DNA of 64,000 bases from Denitromonas ohlonensis (GTDB taxonomy: Bacteria; Pseudomonadota; Gammaproteobacteria; Burkholderiales; Rhodocyclaceae), in contig NZ_VMNI01000010.1 of assembly GCF_007625205.1 (NCBI RefSeq), positions 186,001 to 250,000 on the forward strand, written 5' to 3'. Of this stretch, positions 8,061-16,479 are shown one piece after another. The translations under genes and the position numbers were made by a program. The notes below the pieces were generated by a model. The model searched no databases, had not been told where the DNA came from, and saw nothing but the letters and a program-made list of their open reading frames with translations. How positions within the stretch are numbered: position 1 is the first letter of the stretch; each line of letters opens with the position of its first letter.

Positions 8061-8176
8061 TGATGAGCGTTGAGGGCCGATGACAGTGCAGTGCGCCATG
8101 AAGGCGCTGGGAGGATTCCAGAGCGTTCTTTCTCAACGATTCGTTAAATAGCTTTGGATCGACTTGAACGTTGCGT

Positions 8177-9562
8177 TCAATCTTTCTCACTGTCATCTGG
8201 GGCAGTTAGATCGAATTCCCGGATTCTGCGCTCCAGCCTTGGCCGGGAAATGCCCAGAATTTGGCACGCCTTACCCTTGTGCCATCTTGTGGAGTTTAGA
8301 ACGCGGACGATATAGTCACGCTCCAGAATACGTAACGAGACGAATGCCTCCCCCGATGCCCCTGAGGTCCCTTGTGGCGGTTCGACAACTCCTCGTGAAT
8401 GGCAAACGATTTCAGGATGTAGGTGATCAGTCGTCAAGGTGTCACTCCGCTCCATCACAATGGCCTTCAACAGGACGTTTTCCAGCTGTCGGACGTTTCC
8501 GGGCCAGGAGTAGGCTTGGAGGCAGGTCATAGCCTCGCCAGAAACGCGCCGGATGCTCCTCTGCAGATCTCGGTTAGCCTTCTTCAACAGGAATTCGACC
8601 AAGAGCGGGATGTCGTTGCGACGCTCCCGCAGGGGGGGCAGATGGATGACCGCCACGTTCAGCCTGTAATACAAGTCCTCGCGAAAGCCGCCGGAGGCCA
8701 CCCGGTCCTCTAACTTCACATTGGTCGCTGCGACGAAACGGGCCTTGCTCTTCTTGATCTGCGTACTCCCCACGGGGCTGTATTCGCGCTCCTCCAGGAT
8801 GCGCAGCAGCTTGCCCTGCATGGCTGGGGAGAGTTCCGCAATCTCGTCGAGAAACAGGGTTCCCTCGCCCGCCTGCTCGATCTTCCCTTTGTGGGCGCTC
8901 ACCGCGCCGGTAAAGGCGCCCCGTTCGTGGCCGAACAACTCGCTCTCCAGCAGGTTTTCAACGAGGGCAGCGCAGTTAACCGCAATGTAGGGCGACTGCC
9001 TCTCGTTACTGGCGTCGTGGACTGCTCGCGCGACGAGTTCCTTACCCGTTCCCGATTCCCCCAGAATCATGACCGTGACGCGGCTCTGGGCGACCAAGGC
9101 AATGCTCTTGAATACCTCCTTCATGGCGAAGGACTGGCCGACAATCTTGGAGTGCGAAGCTTCCTGTGGACCGAGTGCCAAAGCGGCGCCGGCGGTGCCG
9201 CTTTTCCGGGACACGGCCCGTTTGACGGCGGCGTCCAACTCGTCGAGATCGATCGGCTTTGGCACGTAGTCGGTCGCCCCCCCTTGCATGGCCACCACAG
9301 TCATCTCCAGATCGTGGAAAGCCGTGATCATGATCACAGGGCATTGCGGGCGGTGCTGTTTGATCTCCCGCAACAGCCACAGGCCGTCCTTCCCCGGCAG
9401 CCGGATGTCGGAGACGATGGCATCAATATTGCTGGCAAAGGCAAGGGCGGCACCTTCTTCCGCCGTGCCCGCCGAAGACACCTTGAAACCATGCTGCTGA
9501 AAATACACCTTGAGCGTCTGGCGTATCGCCTTGTCGTCGTCGACGATGAGAATATGTGCCAT
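8177..9562 (-). CDS. pcrR: Sigma-54-dependent response regulator (PcrR-like)
   Basis: A 461-residue NtrC-family activator. The receiver domain (1-120) has acidic pocket D8-D9-D10, phospho-acceptor D52 (SDIRLPG) and K102. The AAA+ domain (about 139-365) has Walker A GESGTGKE at 168-175 and an intact GAFTGA loop at 215-220, needed to contact sigma-54. The C-terminus carries a Fis-type helix-turn-helix. It is divergent from the kinase gene at 9666 with 103 bases between starts. In described perchlorate islands a sigma-54 regulator called PcrR is linked to PcrS and PcrP; the near-consensus sigma-54 promoter of pcrA makes this its likely target. The gene symbol rests on context. Confidence 0.78.
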   Translation of the reverse strand: MAHILIVDDDKAIRQTLKVYFQQHGFKVSSAGTAEEGAALAFASNIDAIVSDIRLPGKDGLWLLREIKQHRPQCPVIMITAFHDLEMTVVAMQGGATDYVPKPIDLDELDAAVKRAVSRKSGTAGAALALGPQEASHSKIVGQSFAMKEVFKSIALVAQSRVTVMILGESGTGKELVARAVHDASNERQSPYIAVNCAALVENLLESELFGHERGAFTGAVSAHKGKIEQAGEGTLFLDEIAELSPAMQGKLLRILEEREYSPVGSTQIKKSKARFVAATNVKLEDRVASGGFREDLYYRLNVAVIHLPPLRERRNDIPLLVEFLLKKANRDLQRSIRRVSGEAMTCLQAYSWPGNVRQLENVLLKAIVMERSDTLTTDHLHPEIVCHSRGVVEPPQGTSGASGEAFVSLRILERDYIVRVLNSTRWHKGKACQILGISRPRLERRIREFDLTAPDDSEKD

Positions 9563-9665
9563 CCTAGGTCCTCCTGGGGGTTGCGGGGCCGCGCCCCCGA
9601 CTTGTTCGTCTTGCGACCAGCATTATCCACGCCAGCAACCTCGCACGGGGCGCCGCCACGCAGCC

Positions 9666-11570
9666 ATGAAACTTGCTAACCGAATTCTGGCGATAACGTT
9701 CCTGATCTCGACCATCGCGATCGTTGGGATTGCCGGTCTGACGCTTGCCGTATCGAACGGGGCGTTGCATGATCTCCTGCGCAAGAGCTTGGACGACAGC
9801 GTCGGCCGGGAGGCGCGCAATGTGCAAAACAGTGTCGATATGGTGAAAAGCGATTTGGTCGTGCTGGCGGAAGTGGGCGTTTCTGGAATCCTAGGCGACC
9901 ATTCTGAGCCGAACCCCGACAGCCTGAAAATGCTTGCGGATCATTTGAACGCCATGATGCGTAAGCGCCCCGCCTATGCGCAAGCCCAGCTAATACTGGG
10001 CGGAGCGACCGGCCAGCGCATGGTACTCAGTACCCGGTCGGAAGACGCCGGCCAGGCTACGATCGGTGCGCCCACCGGAGGTCTCAGCTATGAGGCCGTG
10101 CTGCGGGAAAAGCAGGGGCTGCGGCCGTGGAGTGCCCAGTTCGGGGCTGCACCGTGGGCCTCGAAGGGCGAGGAGACGGCGGAGGGAAGGAACGTCCTTT
10201 ACTTCAGCGCCCCCGTGGTGGCACGGGGCGGCGCGACGGTGGGTGCCGTTGCCATAGCAGCGGATTTCGGCCTGATGGTGCGTGAACTCGGCTGGACGAG
10301 TGAGGATGTGGCCTACTCTGTGGGTGACCAAACGGGCCGGTATCTCTATCGCTCCCGCCCTCCGCCCGCTGCGGGCGGCGGTGCCAAAGGGAACATGCTC
10401 GACGACTTCCACTTGCGTAACGGCTGGGGCAAGTGGTTGGCTCAGGGCGAGCCCCACCTGCAGTGGGAGTTGCGGGACCCGCCGCGAGCTGTCGATCTGC
10501 GCCGGGTCGACCTTGTGGACGCGACTTCAGCGTCCCTCCCCGAGATTCTCATCGTGGGCGGAGTGGCTTCGTTCGCGAACGTGGAAATGAAGGCGTCTAT
10601 GTACCGCACCCAGCTCGTCGTCACGGTGCTGGGAATTGGGACCCTCATGGTGTTGGCGCTAACCTTCGCGATTTTCTGCTTGGTCCGGCCCATTCAAAGG
10701 CTGACTACCGTCGTTGACCGCATTGCAGCGGGTGATCAGAACGTCATCGCCCCGACGCAACGGCGGGACGAGATCGGCATCCTGGCGCGGGCCGTGATTC
10801 ACATGGCCGATCGACTGCGCAAGACGGCAAAAAATTCGGAACAAGCCGCTATGGGGCGCATGGCGAGCATGATCGCCCATGACCTGCGAAATGCCCTGTC
10901 ATCCGTCAAGATGAATCTGCACATTCTGCAAGCCCACCACCGGAAACAGAACGACGACTGCTTGGATGGCTGCGAAATCGCCCTGGATCAAGTGCACTAT
11001 ATGGAGCACATCCTAAACGACATGCTCGCCTTCGCACGGCCGGGCACCCTGGAGTTGGACTGGGTAGACTTGGGCGAGGCCATCAGCACGGCCTCGGTGT
11101 CACTGCTGCCGGACGCTATGCGCAAGTCGATCGACCTACGCAGCAGCAGCGAGCAAAAACTGCCCACGGTCAGAGGCGACCGCAACAAGCTGCTCCAGCT
11201 CTTCCAGAACATCCTAGACAATGCCATTCAGGCCGCCCCGGAGGGCGGGCATATCACCATCGAGACGCGCGTCCTGCTGCACGATTCCCAGCCCGCAGTC
11301 GAAGTCAAAATCACGGACAACGGGCCCGGTATCGCGCCCGAGATCGCCGGCAAAACGTTCGAGCCCTTTGTCACGACGCGGGCGAGGGGAACGGGGCTCG
11401 GCCTAGCCATCGTCCAGCGCATCGTGACGCAGCACCGTGGCCACGTCACGCTGAATTCTAGGCCCTCGGGTGGGGCTGTCGCTACCGTCCTCCTCCCCGT
11501 TTCGCCCAACAATGCCGAGCCGGCGGACGGCGCCAGCCTGGACCCTGGGGTGGCCTCCCAGGGTATGTAA
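9666..11570 (+). CDS. pcrS: Membrane sensor histidine kinase (PcrS-like)
   Basis: A 634-residue kinase. TM1 is at about 7-29 and an extracytoplasmic sensor region spans about 30-315. TM2 (VLGIGTLMVLALTFAIFCLV) is near 320-345, followed by HAMP. The phospho-acceptor H-box (SMIAHDLRNALSS) is around residue 405, and the ATPase domain has DNGPGI and the GTGLGLAI box. It is divergent from the response-regulator gene and is its presumed partner. It ends 21 bases from the convergent PAS gene. I chose ATG 9666 because it begins the hydrophobic TM1; longer in-frame starts would overlap the divergent gene. The signal sensed is unknown. Confidence 0.78.
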   Translation: MKLANRILAITFLISTIAIVGIAGLTLAVSNGALHDLLRKSLDDSVGREARNVQNSVDMVKSDLVVLAEVGVSGILGDHSEPNPDSLKMLADHLNAMMRKRPAYAQAQLILGGATGQRMVLSTRSEDAGQATIGAPTGGLSYEAVLREKQGLRPWSAQFGAAPWASKGEETAEGRNVLYFSAPVVARGGATVGAVAIAADFGLMVRELGWTSEDVAYSVGDQTGRYLYRSRPPPAAGGGAKGNMLDDFHLRNGWGKWLAQGEPHLQWELRDPPRAVDLRRVDLVDATSASLPEILIVGGVASFANVEMKASMYRTQLVVTVLGIGTLMVLALTFAIFCLVRPIQRLTTVVDRIAAGDQNVIAPTQRRDEIGILARAVIHMADRLRKTAKNSEQAAMGRMASMIAHDLRNALSSVKMNLHILQAHHRKQNDDCLDGCEIALDQVHYMEHILNDMLAFARPGTLELDWVDLGEAISTASVSLLPDAMRKSIDLRSSSEQKLPTVRGDRNKLLQLFQNILDNAIQAAPEGGHITIETRVLLHDSQPAVEVKITDNGPGIAPEIAGKTFEPFVTTRARGTGLGLAIVQRIVTQHRGHVTLNSRPSGGAVATVLLPVSPNNAEPADGASLDPGVASQGM

Positions 11571-11591
11571 GCGGCCTCGCAGCACGGCTCC

Positions 11592-13979
11592 TTACATGCC
11601 GTGCTCACGCTCGGCAACGTCCTCCTTCACCACCAGGAAGTGGGTGATGTGGCCGGCTGCATCGTGGATCGGCAGAATACGCTCGTACTCCCAGAACAGC
11701 TCGCCGCTCTTCTTACGGTTGTGCAATTTTCCCGACCACTCACGCCCCGCGGTGATGGTCTCCCAGAGGTCCTGATGCACTTTGCGAGGTGTATCGGCGG
11801 AGCTCAGGATGCGGGGATTCTGGCCGAGGAGTTCCTCCTTCGAATAGCCGGTAACCAAGGTAAAGCGGCGGTTGACGTACTCGATGTTGCCGGCGGTGTC
11901 CGTGATCATGATGGAATTGGGGCTCTGCTCAACCGCCTGGGAGAGTATGCCAATCTGCTCCTGCAGTTTGATGCGCTCGCGCAGGAGAGCCGCCGCTTCT
12001 TTCCGCTCGCCAATGTCACGCGTTAGCGCCAGGATGCACTCGCGGCCGGCGATCTCAGCGCGCCGCACGCTCATTTCCACCCAAAATAGGCTACCGTCGT
12101 GGCGTCGGGCCAACCACTCCCATGCGGGCGCTTCACCTTGCTGCGCGCGGGCAAACCATCTCAGGGCGTCCTGTTCGGTGTAGGGTGGGGTATTGGCACT
12201 CAGCTCGGCTATCCCTAGGTGGCGCACCTCCTTCCGGCTATATCCGTACATTTGGGTCATCTGGGCGTTGACGTCGAGGATGGCGCCCGTGCCAGCGTCA
12301 TGCAGGAAGATGGCGTCGCTCACTCCGTCGAAGATGGCCCGGAAGCGCGCCGCGCTCGCGCGCAGTTCACATTCCTGCTGCTTGTGCTCGGTAATGTCCC
12401 TGGCAACACCGAATATGCCGATGACTCTGCCCTGTGCGTCGTGCAGCGGCCCTCTGGTGGTAAGGAAGGTTCGGATTCCGCCGATGGTGCGCAGCGTTTC
12501 CTCCGAGGTCACCACCTGGCCGGCATTTATGACCTCACGGTCGGAATCCATGAGACGCTCCGCGTCAACCGGTTGAAAGATTGCCGTATCGTCCCTTCTG
12601 AGCACTTCCGCGCGGGTCTTGGCCACGACGCGGGAGAATTCGCGATTGGCGAACAAGTAGCGGCCCGCCGCATCTTTTGCGTATATGACATCCGTGGAGC
12701 CCTCGGCGATGGCGTCCAGGAGCTCGAGAACCTGCCGTTTTTCCGCCTGTTGGTGGTTCTGGATCTTTGAGAAGTGTAGTTCACCACGCTGGTGAATAAG
12801 TCTGATCACGGCCGCTGCGATCATAAGGCACAAGGTCGCCGCTAAGCCAATCCAGAGGGCATCCTTCCTCGCTTGTGCATAAAGTTCGTCCTTATCCAGC
12901 TTGGCAACGAGAAACCAGGCGGACCCTTCGATGTGCCTCACCACCCCGAGGACGGGAACCGACCGGTAGTCGACGCCTTCGACCCACGTCTGGTGCTTAC
13001 CCTCCAGAGCCTGCACAGCAAGCAGTTTCTTCTGGGTCATGGGCATACGCTGCTTGAGCGCCGTGTCTGAACGATGGCGCAGTTCGTTGAGGAAGAGCAC
13101 CTCGTCGTCTTCGCGGCGGAACAGCAGGGTTTCGGCGCTCGCGCTGGGAACCGGCCAAGACTGAATGAAGGGGAAGAGAAATCGATTCGGATCGACCCGC
13201 AAGGCGACGGCCAGACCCGGGGTCCCTTCGGGGGACGGGAGGGGGGCGACGAAGTCGAGATACACCCGAGACGGGTCACGCTGCACGACGTACAGATCCG
13301 TGGAAAGCACTTGCCCCGTCTGGATAGCGCGCTGGGAGGTTTCAAGCAGGTTGGGCCCCGGGGGCGGTTCGGCTCCCCCCATGGCAGACACTACAATCCC
13401 CTTATCGTCCAGAAGTAGGACGTTCTCGTAGTCGAAGGCATCGCGGTAAGCTACTAGGCGTGCCCTCAGCCGCGCGTGCCCGGCTTCGTCGCCTGACTGG
13501 CGCCAAGCCGCGTATAGCTCAAGCAGCGAGGCGTCACTGTGCACGAATTCAGCCGTTTTCCGCTGTTCGCCGAGCCACGCCACAGTCTGATTCGCCTTGA
13601 GATCGGCAATAGCCTCGAGCCCTTCTACCTCCTTTCCCTTAAGATTGTTTAACGTATAAACGATGCTAACAAGAGCGAGCAGAATGGTGACGCTGGCCAG
13701 CACGACGAAGACAAGAATGAGCGCGCGCCGGCCGGAATAGGAAGTCTCCCCTGCAGGCGGGCGATTCGATTTGCGGACGAGCCAGACCGCAGCGAGATAC
13801 AGCACGAACCCTGTGGCTAGGACGAAGACAAGCCCTTTCCCAATGCCGATCTGCGTATGGACCATGAAGTCTGGCATGAAGTCCGGCACGAACTCAAGCA
13901 TCAGATTTTCGGAGAAAACGACCCACCCGACGCCCATCAGCGAAAAAAATGATTGCGAAGTGAACTGCAGGTCTGTCAA
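11592..13979 (-). CDS. pcrP: Membrane Cache/PAS protein without kinase domain (PcrP-like)
   Basis: A 795-residue protein. It has two N-terminal membrane segments (about 45-67 and 85-110), a double-Cache-like extracytoplasmic region (about 120-385), a third TM (LWIGLAATLCLMIAAAVIRLI), then three PAS domains ending about residue 790 (the last shows NSIMITDTAGNIEYVN). No histidine kinase, GGDEF, EAL or methyl-accepting domain follows, so the output must be through a partner. It is convergent with the kinase gene. Perchlorate islands contain a PAS protein named PcrP next to PcrS/PcrR, which fits. Co-sensing with PcrS is inference. Confidence 0.7.
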   Translation of the reverse strand: MTDLQFTSQSFFSLMGVGWVVFSENLMLEFVPDFMPDFMVHTQIGIGKGLVFVLATGFVLYLAAVWLVRKSNRPPAGETSYSGRRALILVFVVLASVTILLALVSIVYTLNNLKGKEVEGLEAIADLKANQTVAWLGEQRKTAEFVHSDASLLELYAAWRQSGDEAGHARLRARLVAYRDAFDYENVLLLDDKGIVVSAMGGAEPPPGPNLLETSQRAIQTGQVLSTDLYVVQRDPSRVYLDFVAPLPSPEGTPGLAVALRVDPNRFLFPFIQSWPVPSASAETLLFRREDDEVLFLNELRHRSDTALKQRMPMTQKKLLAVQALEGKHQTWVEGVDYRSVPVLGVVRHIEGSAWFLVAKLDKDELYAQARKDALWIGLAATLCLMIAAAVIRLIHQRGELHFSKIQNHQQAEKRQVLELLDAIAEGSTDVIYAKDAAGRYLFANREFSRVVAKTRAEVLRRDDTAIFQPVDAERLMDSDREVINAGQVVTSEETLRTIGGIRTFLTTRGPLHDAQGRVIGIFGVARDITEHKQQECELRASAARFRAIFDGVSDAIFLHDAGTGAILDVNAQMTQMYGYSRKEVRHLGIAELSANTPPYTEQDALRWFARAQQGEAPAWEWLARRHDGSLFWVEMSVRRAEIAGRECILALTRDIGERKEAAALLRERIKLQEQIGILSQAVEQSPNSIMITDTAGNIEYVNRRFTLVTGYSKEELLGQNPRILSSADTPRKVHQDLWETITAGREWSGKLHNRKKSGELFWEYERILPIHDAAGHITHFLVVKEDVAEREHGM

Positions 13980-14386
13980 CTTTCACTACAGCTTACCTCC
14001 CGGCATCGATTCGGTGCCCGGTGGCGAGAAGGAGTGTATCGAACAAGGCGCATTCACCAGACAGCTGAGCCTCTTGCAAAACTCGACGGAATTTCGTAAA
14101 CCCGCCGTATTCAACGCCAGAAGTCATGGCCATACCCCCCTACGCTGAACGACCAAAACAGCCCTGAGGGCGTAGGAATGGCCTTTGTGAGCAACGAACC
14201 ATTTTCAGGCCACATACCCCAGTTAAAAATACAGCAAAGTTACAGCGGAAACTTAATGCAAACCCTCATAATTGCCTAAAAATCAGGCGATTTTCCTGAA
14301 AAATAGTTTTGCAAGAGGCTCAGCTGAGATCCCAATAAGTTTACAAGAGAATCGGCAACGCATGTTACCCATTGCGAGGTGTCGGG
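13980..14386. other. Gene-free interval between pcrP and the IS1634 remnant
   Basis: No coding region is apparent. It contains the 265-bp MITE-like element described separately and, left of it, the presumed pcrP promoter region. No sigma-54 consensus was seen on the minus strand here. Confidence 0.6.
14062..14326. mobile_element. 265-bp MITE-like element with perfect 22-bp terminal inverted repeats
   Basis: The left arm, 14062-14083 (starts CAGCTGAGCCTCTTGC), is an exact reverse complement of 14305-14326. The interior is AT-richer than its surroundings and has no usable ORF. The GAGCCTCTTGCAAAA type end resembles those of IS5-like elements, so this may be a non-autonomous derivative. A clear target duplication is obscured by the palindromic CAGCTG at both ends. 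Confidence 0.8.
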
Positions 14387-15722
14387 AGCCCCGACTTTGA
14401 CACTTCCAGTTAACACGTGCCGCTGTATCGTCCATGGGGCGCGGCTTCCGGCGATGTGCTAGAAATGGCCGTGTATCTATGTGTGAGTCGCGCTCAGTCG
14501 AGCTTGAGGCGGGTTGAGCTTCAGTGATTTCAGTCGGTTAGCCGCTGCCGGCGATGGCTCGGTGACCTGCCAGACGGTGCGGTTGGGGCTGGACAATGGC
14601 GCGAGCTGGAGGCGCGTGAGGTCGTCGCGCATGTTGCGCCAGGTATCCTGGCAGTCACGCTCGATCACGCGCTCAAGCAGCGGCGCGAGCTCGGTGATCG
14701 CGATATGGGCGTGGATGCGGTGCGGCGCCCAGTGAAACACCGGGTGCATCTTCAGCCCGCTCTTCATTGTGCGCCAATCCTCCTCGACGCGCTGCTGCTG
14801 CTTGTAGCCCAGCGCCATGTTTTTGGCGCTGAGCGTGTCGTCGTTGGTATACACGACGAACTTGCCGTCGAAGCGTTCGAGCTCGGCAATCGCTTGACGG
14901 TCGATCGCGAGCCCGCGCTTCGTCTCCTTCAGCAGGTGACCCTAGCGGGCGCTCGAGCGCAGCGCGCAGACGCCTTTGCTGTGGCCGTGCTCGCCCCGAT
15001 CGGCAAGGCTCGCCAGTCGGCCTCCAGTTCCTTGATGTGCTCGTCGCGGTGTGCGCGCTGGCGGCGCGCTTCGTGCGCATTGAAGCACACCGCGTAGCGG
15101 CGCCGGTGCTCGCCGTCGCCGACGACCTCCTTGATCTCGAGGTTCTCGGCCAGCTTGCGGTAGCGGCCTGCGCGCGAGAGCACTGCCTCGGTGACCTCGT
15201 CGCCGCGGCGGATCGGCATCGCCATCAGTACTTGCCGCCGCCCTTGGCGAGCGCCTGGAAGCTCGCCTGCGCGCGCACCACCGCATCGATACCGAGCCGC
15301 CGCCACAACGCTTCGAGTGCATACGCGTCGCCATACGGCCACCCACACACCAGCCGCCAGTCCGGGCAATCGGCGACGATCTCGTCCGGCGAGCAGCGGC
15401 GCAGGATGCTCTTGGCAAGACGGCGCAACCGTTCGAGCACCTGTTGATCGTCGGCGTGGCCGCAGTTGTAGACGATAGGCGCCTGCGAGCGCCCCTCCGT
15501 TGGGTCCCACACGTTCTCGGCCAGTTGCAGGTATAAGATCTCCCGCCCGTCGGCCCGCTCCTGTTTGCTCTTACGCAGATACATGCCCGCAACAGTAGCG
15601 GCATTCGGGGTGAAAAAACAACAATCCATGGATCGAGGCGTTAGGCCGATCATGGCGCTGAAACCCGCGCCGTTGTAGGGGGTAGGTCCGAAATGTGCCT
15701 TGGAGCTGTCAAGCTCGGGGCT
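14387..15722 (-). mobile_element. Internally deleted IS1634-family element
   Basis: Imperfect terminal inverted repeats AGCCCCGACTTTGACACTTC (left end, from 14387) and AGCCCCGAGCTTGACAGCTC (reverse complement of 15701-15722) bound a broken transposase gene. At 1.3 kb it is shorter than typical family members. The right end lies only seven bases from the stop codon of the ICE gene at 15730, so it marks the junction between conjugation genes and the cargo. Confidence 0.8.
14477..15584 (-). pseudogene. IS1634-family transposase, frameshifted and internally deleted
   Basis: The N-terminal part (15584 to about 15228, starting MYLRKSKQERADGREI) matches IS1634 transposases. A second segment (about 15230-14940, LEIKEVVGDGEHRRRYAVCF) and the C-terminal part (to 14477, YKQQQRVEEDWRTMKSGL) lie in other frames. 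The region carrying the first catalytic aspartates appears to be missing, so the gene should be inactive. Confidence 0.8.
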
Positions 15723-15729
15723 AACGCGC

Positions 15730-16479
15730 TTACAGATACTTCTTAAACGTCGCCGCCGCGATGCACACGGCGATGCCGATTATCACGGCGCTGGGCAGCA
15801 GGATTAGTAGCGGGCTCACGCTCACCGGCAGTGCCAGGTAAGTCACCCACGGCAGTACGGCCAACGGCAACAGGCTGGCCTTGGCGCGGTGGTAAATGAA
15901 CCCCGATTCGCGCCCCGCGCCGAAGCGGCGTACATCCCGGCGCACCAAGCCGTCCACCAGCCCGACGAAGGCGGCCATCAGGAACAGCGGCAGGGTCAGG
16001 CACAGCACCAGCAACCGCACGAGGAAGACCAGCGTCGTGTAGGCGGCCGCGATCAGGTAGCTCTCCACGTTCACGTAGACCAGGCCGATGTAGTAGAGGA
16101 AATCCTTGGTCTGGCGGTGGCTGCCGGCGCTGGCCCGCGCCGAGGCATCGCGTATCCAGTCTAGCAGGCCGCTGTTCACGAACAGCCAGTGGTGGCCCTG
16201 ATCGACCATCCGGTGCGCGGTGCGTCCCGGCTCCTGCACCAGCGCGCTGCGCGTGAAGTTCTCCGTGAGCTGGTCCAGCTCGTAGTGGAGCATCCCCTGG
16301 GCATGACGCCAGCCCTGCTCGGGCCAGAAGAAGTGCATGCCTACGCACTCGATCAAGATGCACAGCAGCAGCGATCCGCACAGCACGCCGAAGAGGCGGA
16401 ACGGCAGCGTGACCAGGCTGGCGATCAGCCCCTGCTGTCCTTGCTGCTGGCGCTGTGCCGCGACGGCCGGGTCGCTCAT
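15730..16479 (-). CDS. ICE membrane protein, PFL_4697/TIGR03747 family
   Basis: A 249-residue inner-membrane protein with about four hydrophobic segments (near 20-45, 140-165, 170-195 and 205-240). It matches the family of integrating-conjugative-element membrane proteins that follows TraD in PFGI-1/ICEclc-type elements. Its start overlaps the end of traD by four bases (ATGA), so it is in the same operon. In complete elements further mating-pair genes follow; here an IS1634 remnant begins seven bases after its stop codon. Confidence 0.85.
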   Translation of the reverse strand: MSDPAVAAQRQQQGQQGLIASLVTLPFRLFGVLCGSLLLCILIECVGMHFFWPEQGWRHAQGMLHYELDQLTENFTRSALVQEPGRTAHRMVDQGHHWLFVNSGLLDWIRDASARASAGSHRQTKDFLYYIGLVYVNVESYLIAAAYTTLVFLVRLLVLCLTLPLFLMAAFVGLVDGLVRRDVRRFGAGRESGFIYHRAKASLLPLAVLPWVTYLALPVSVSPLLILLPSAVIIGIAVCIAAATFKKYL

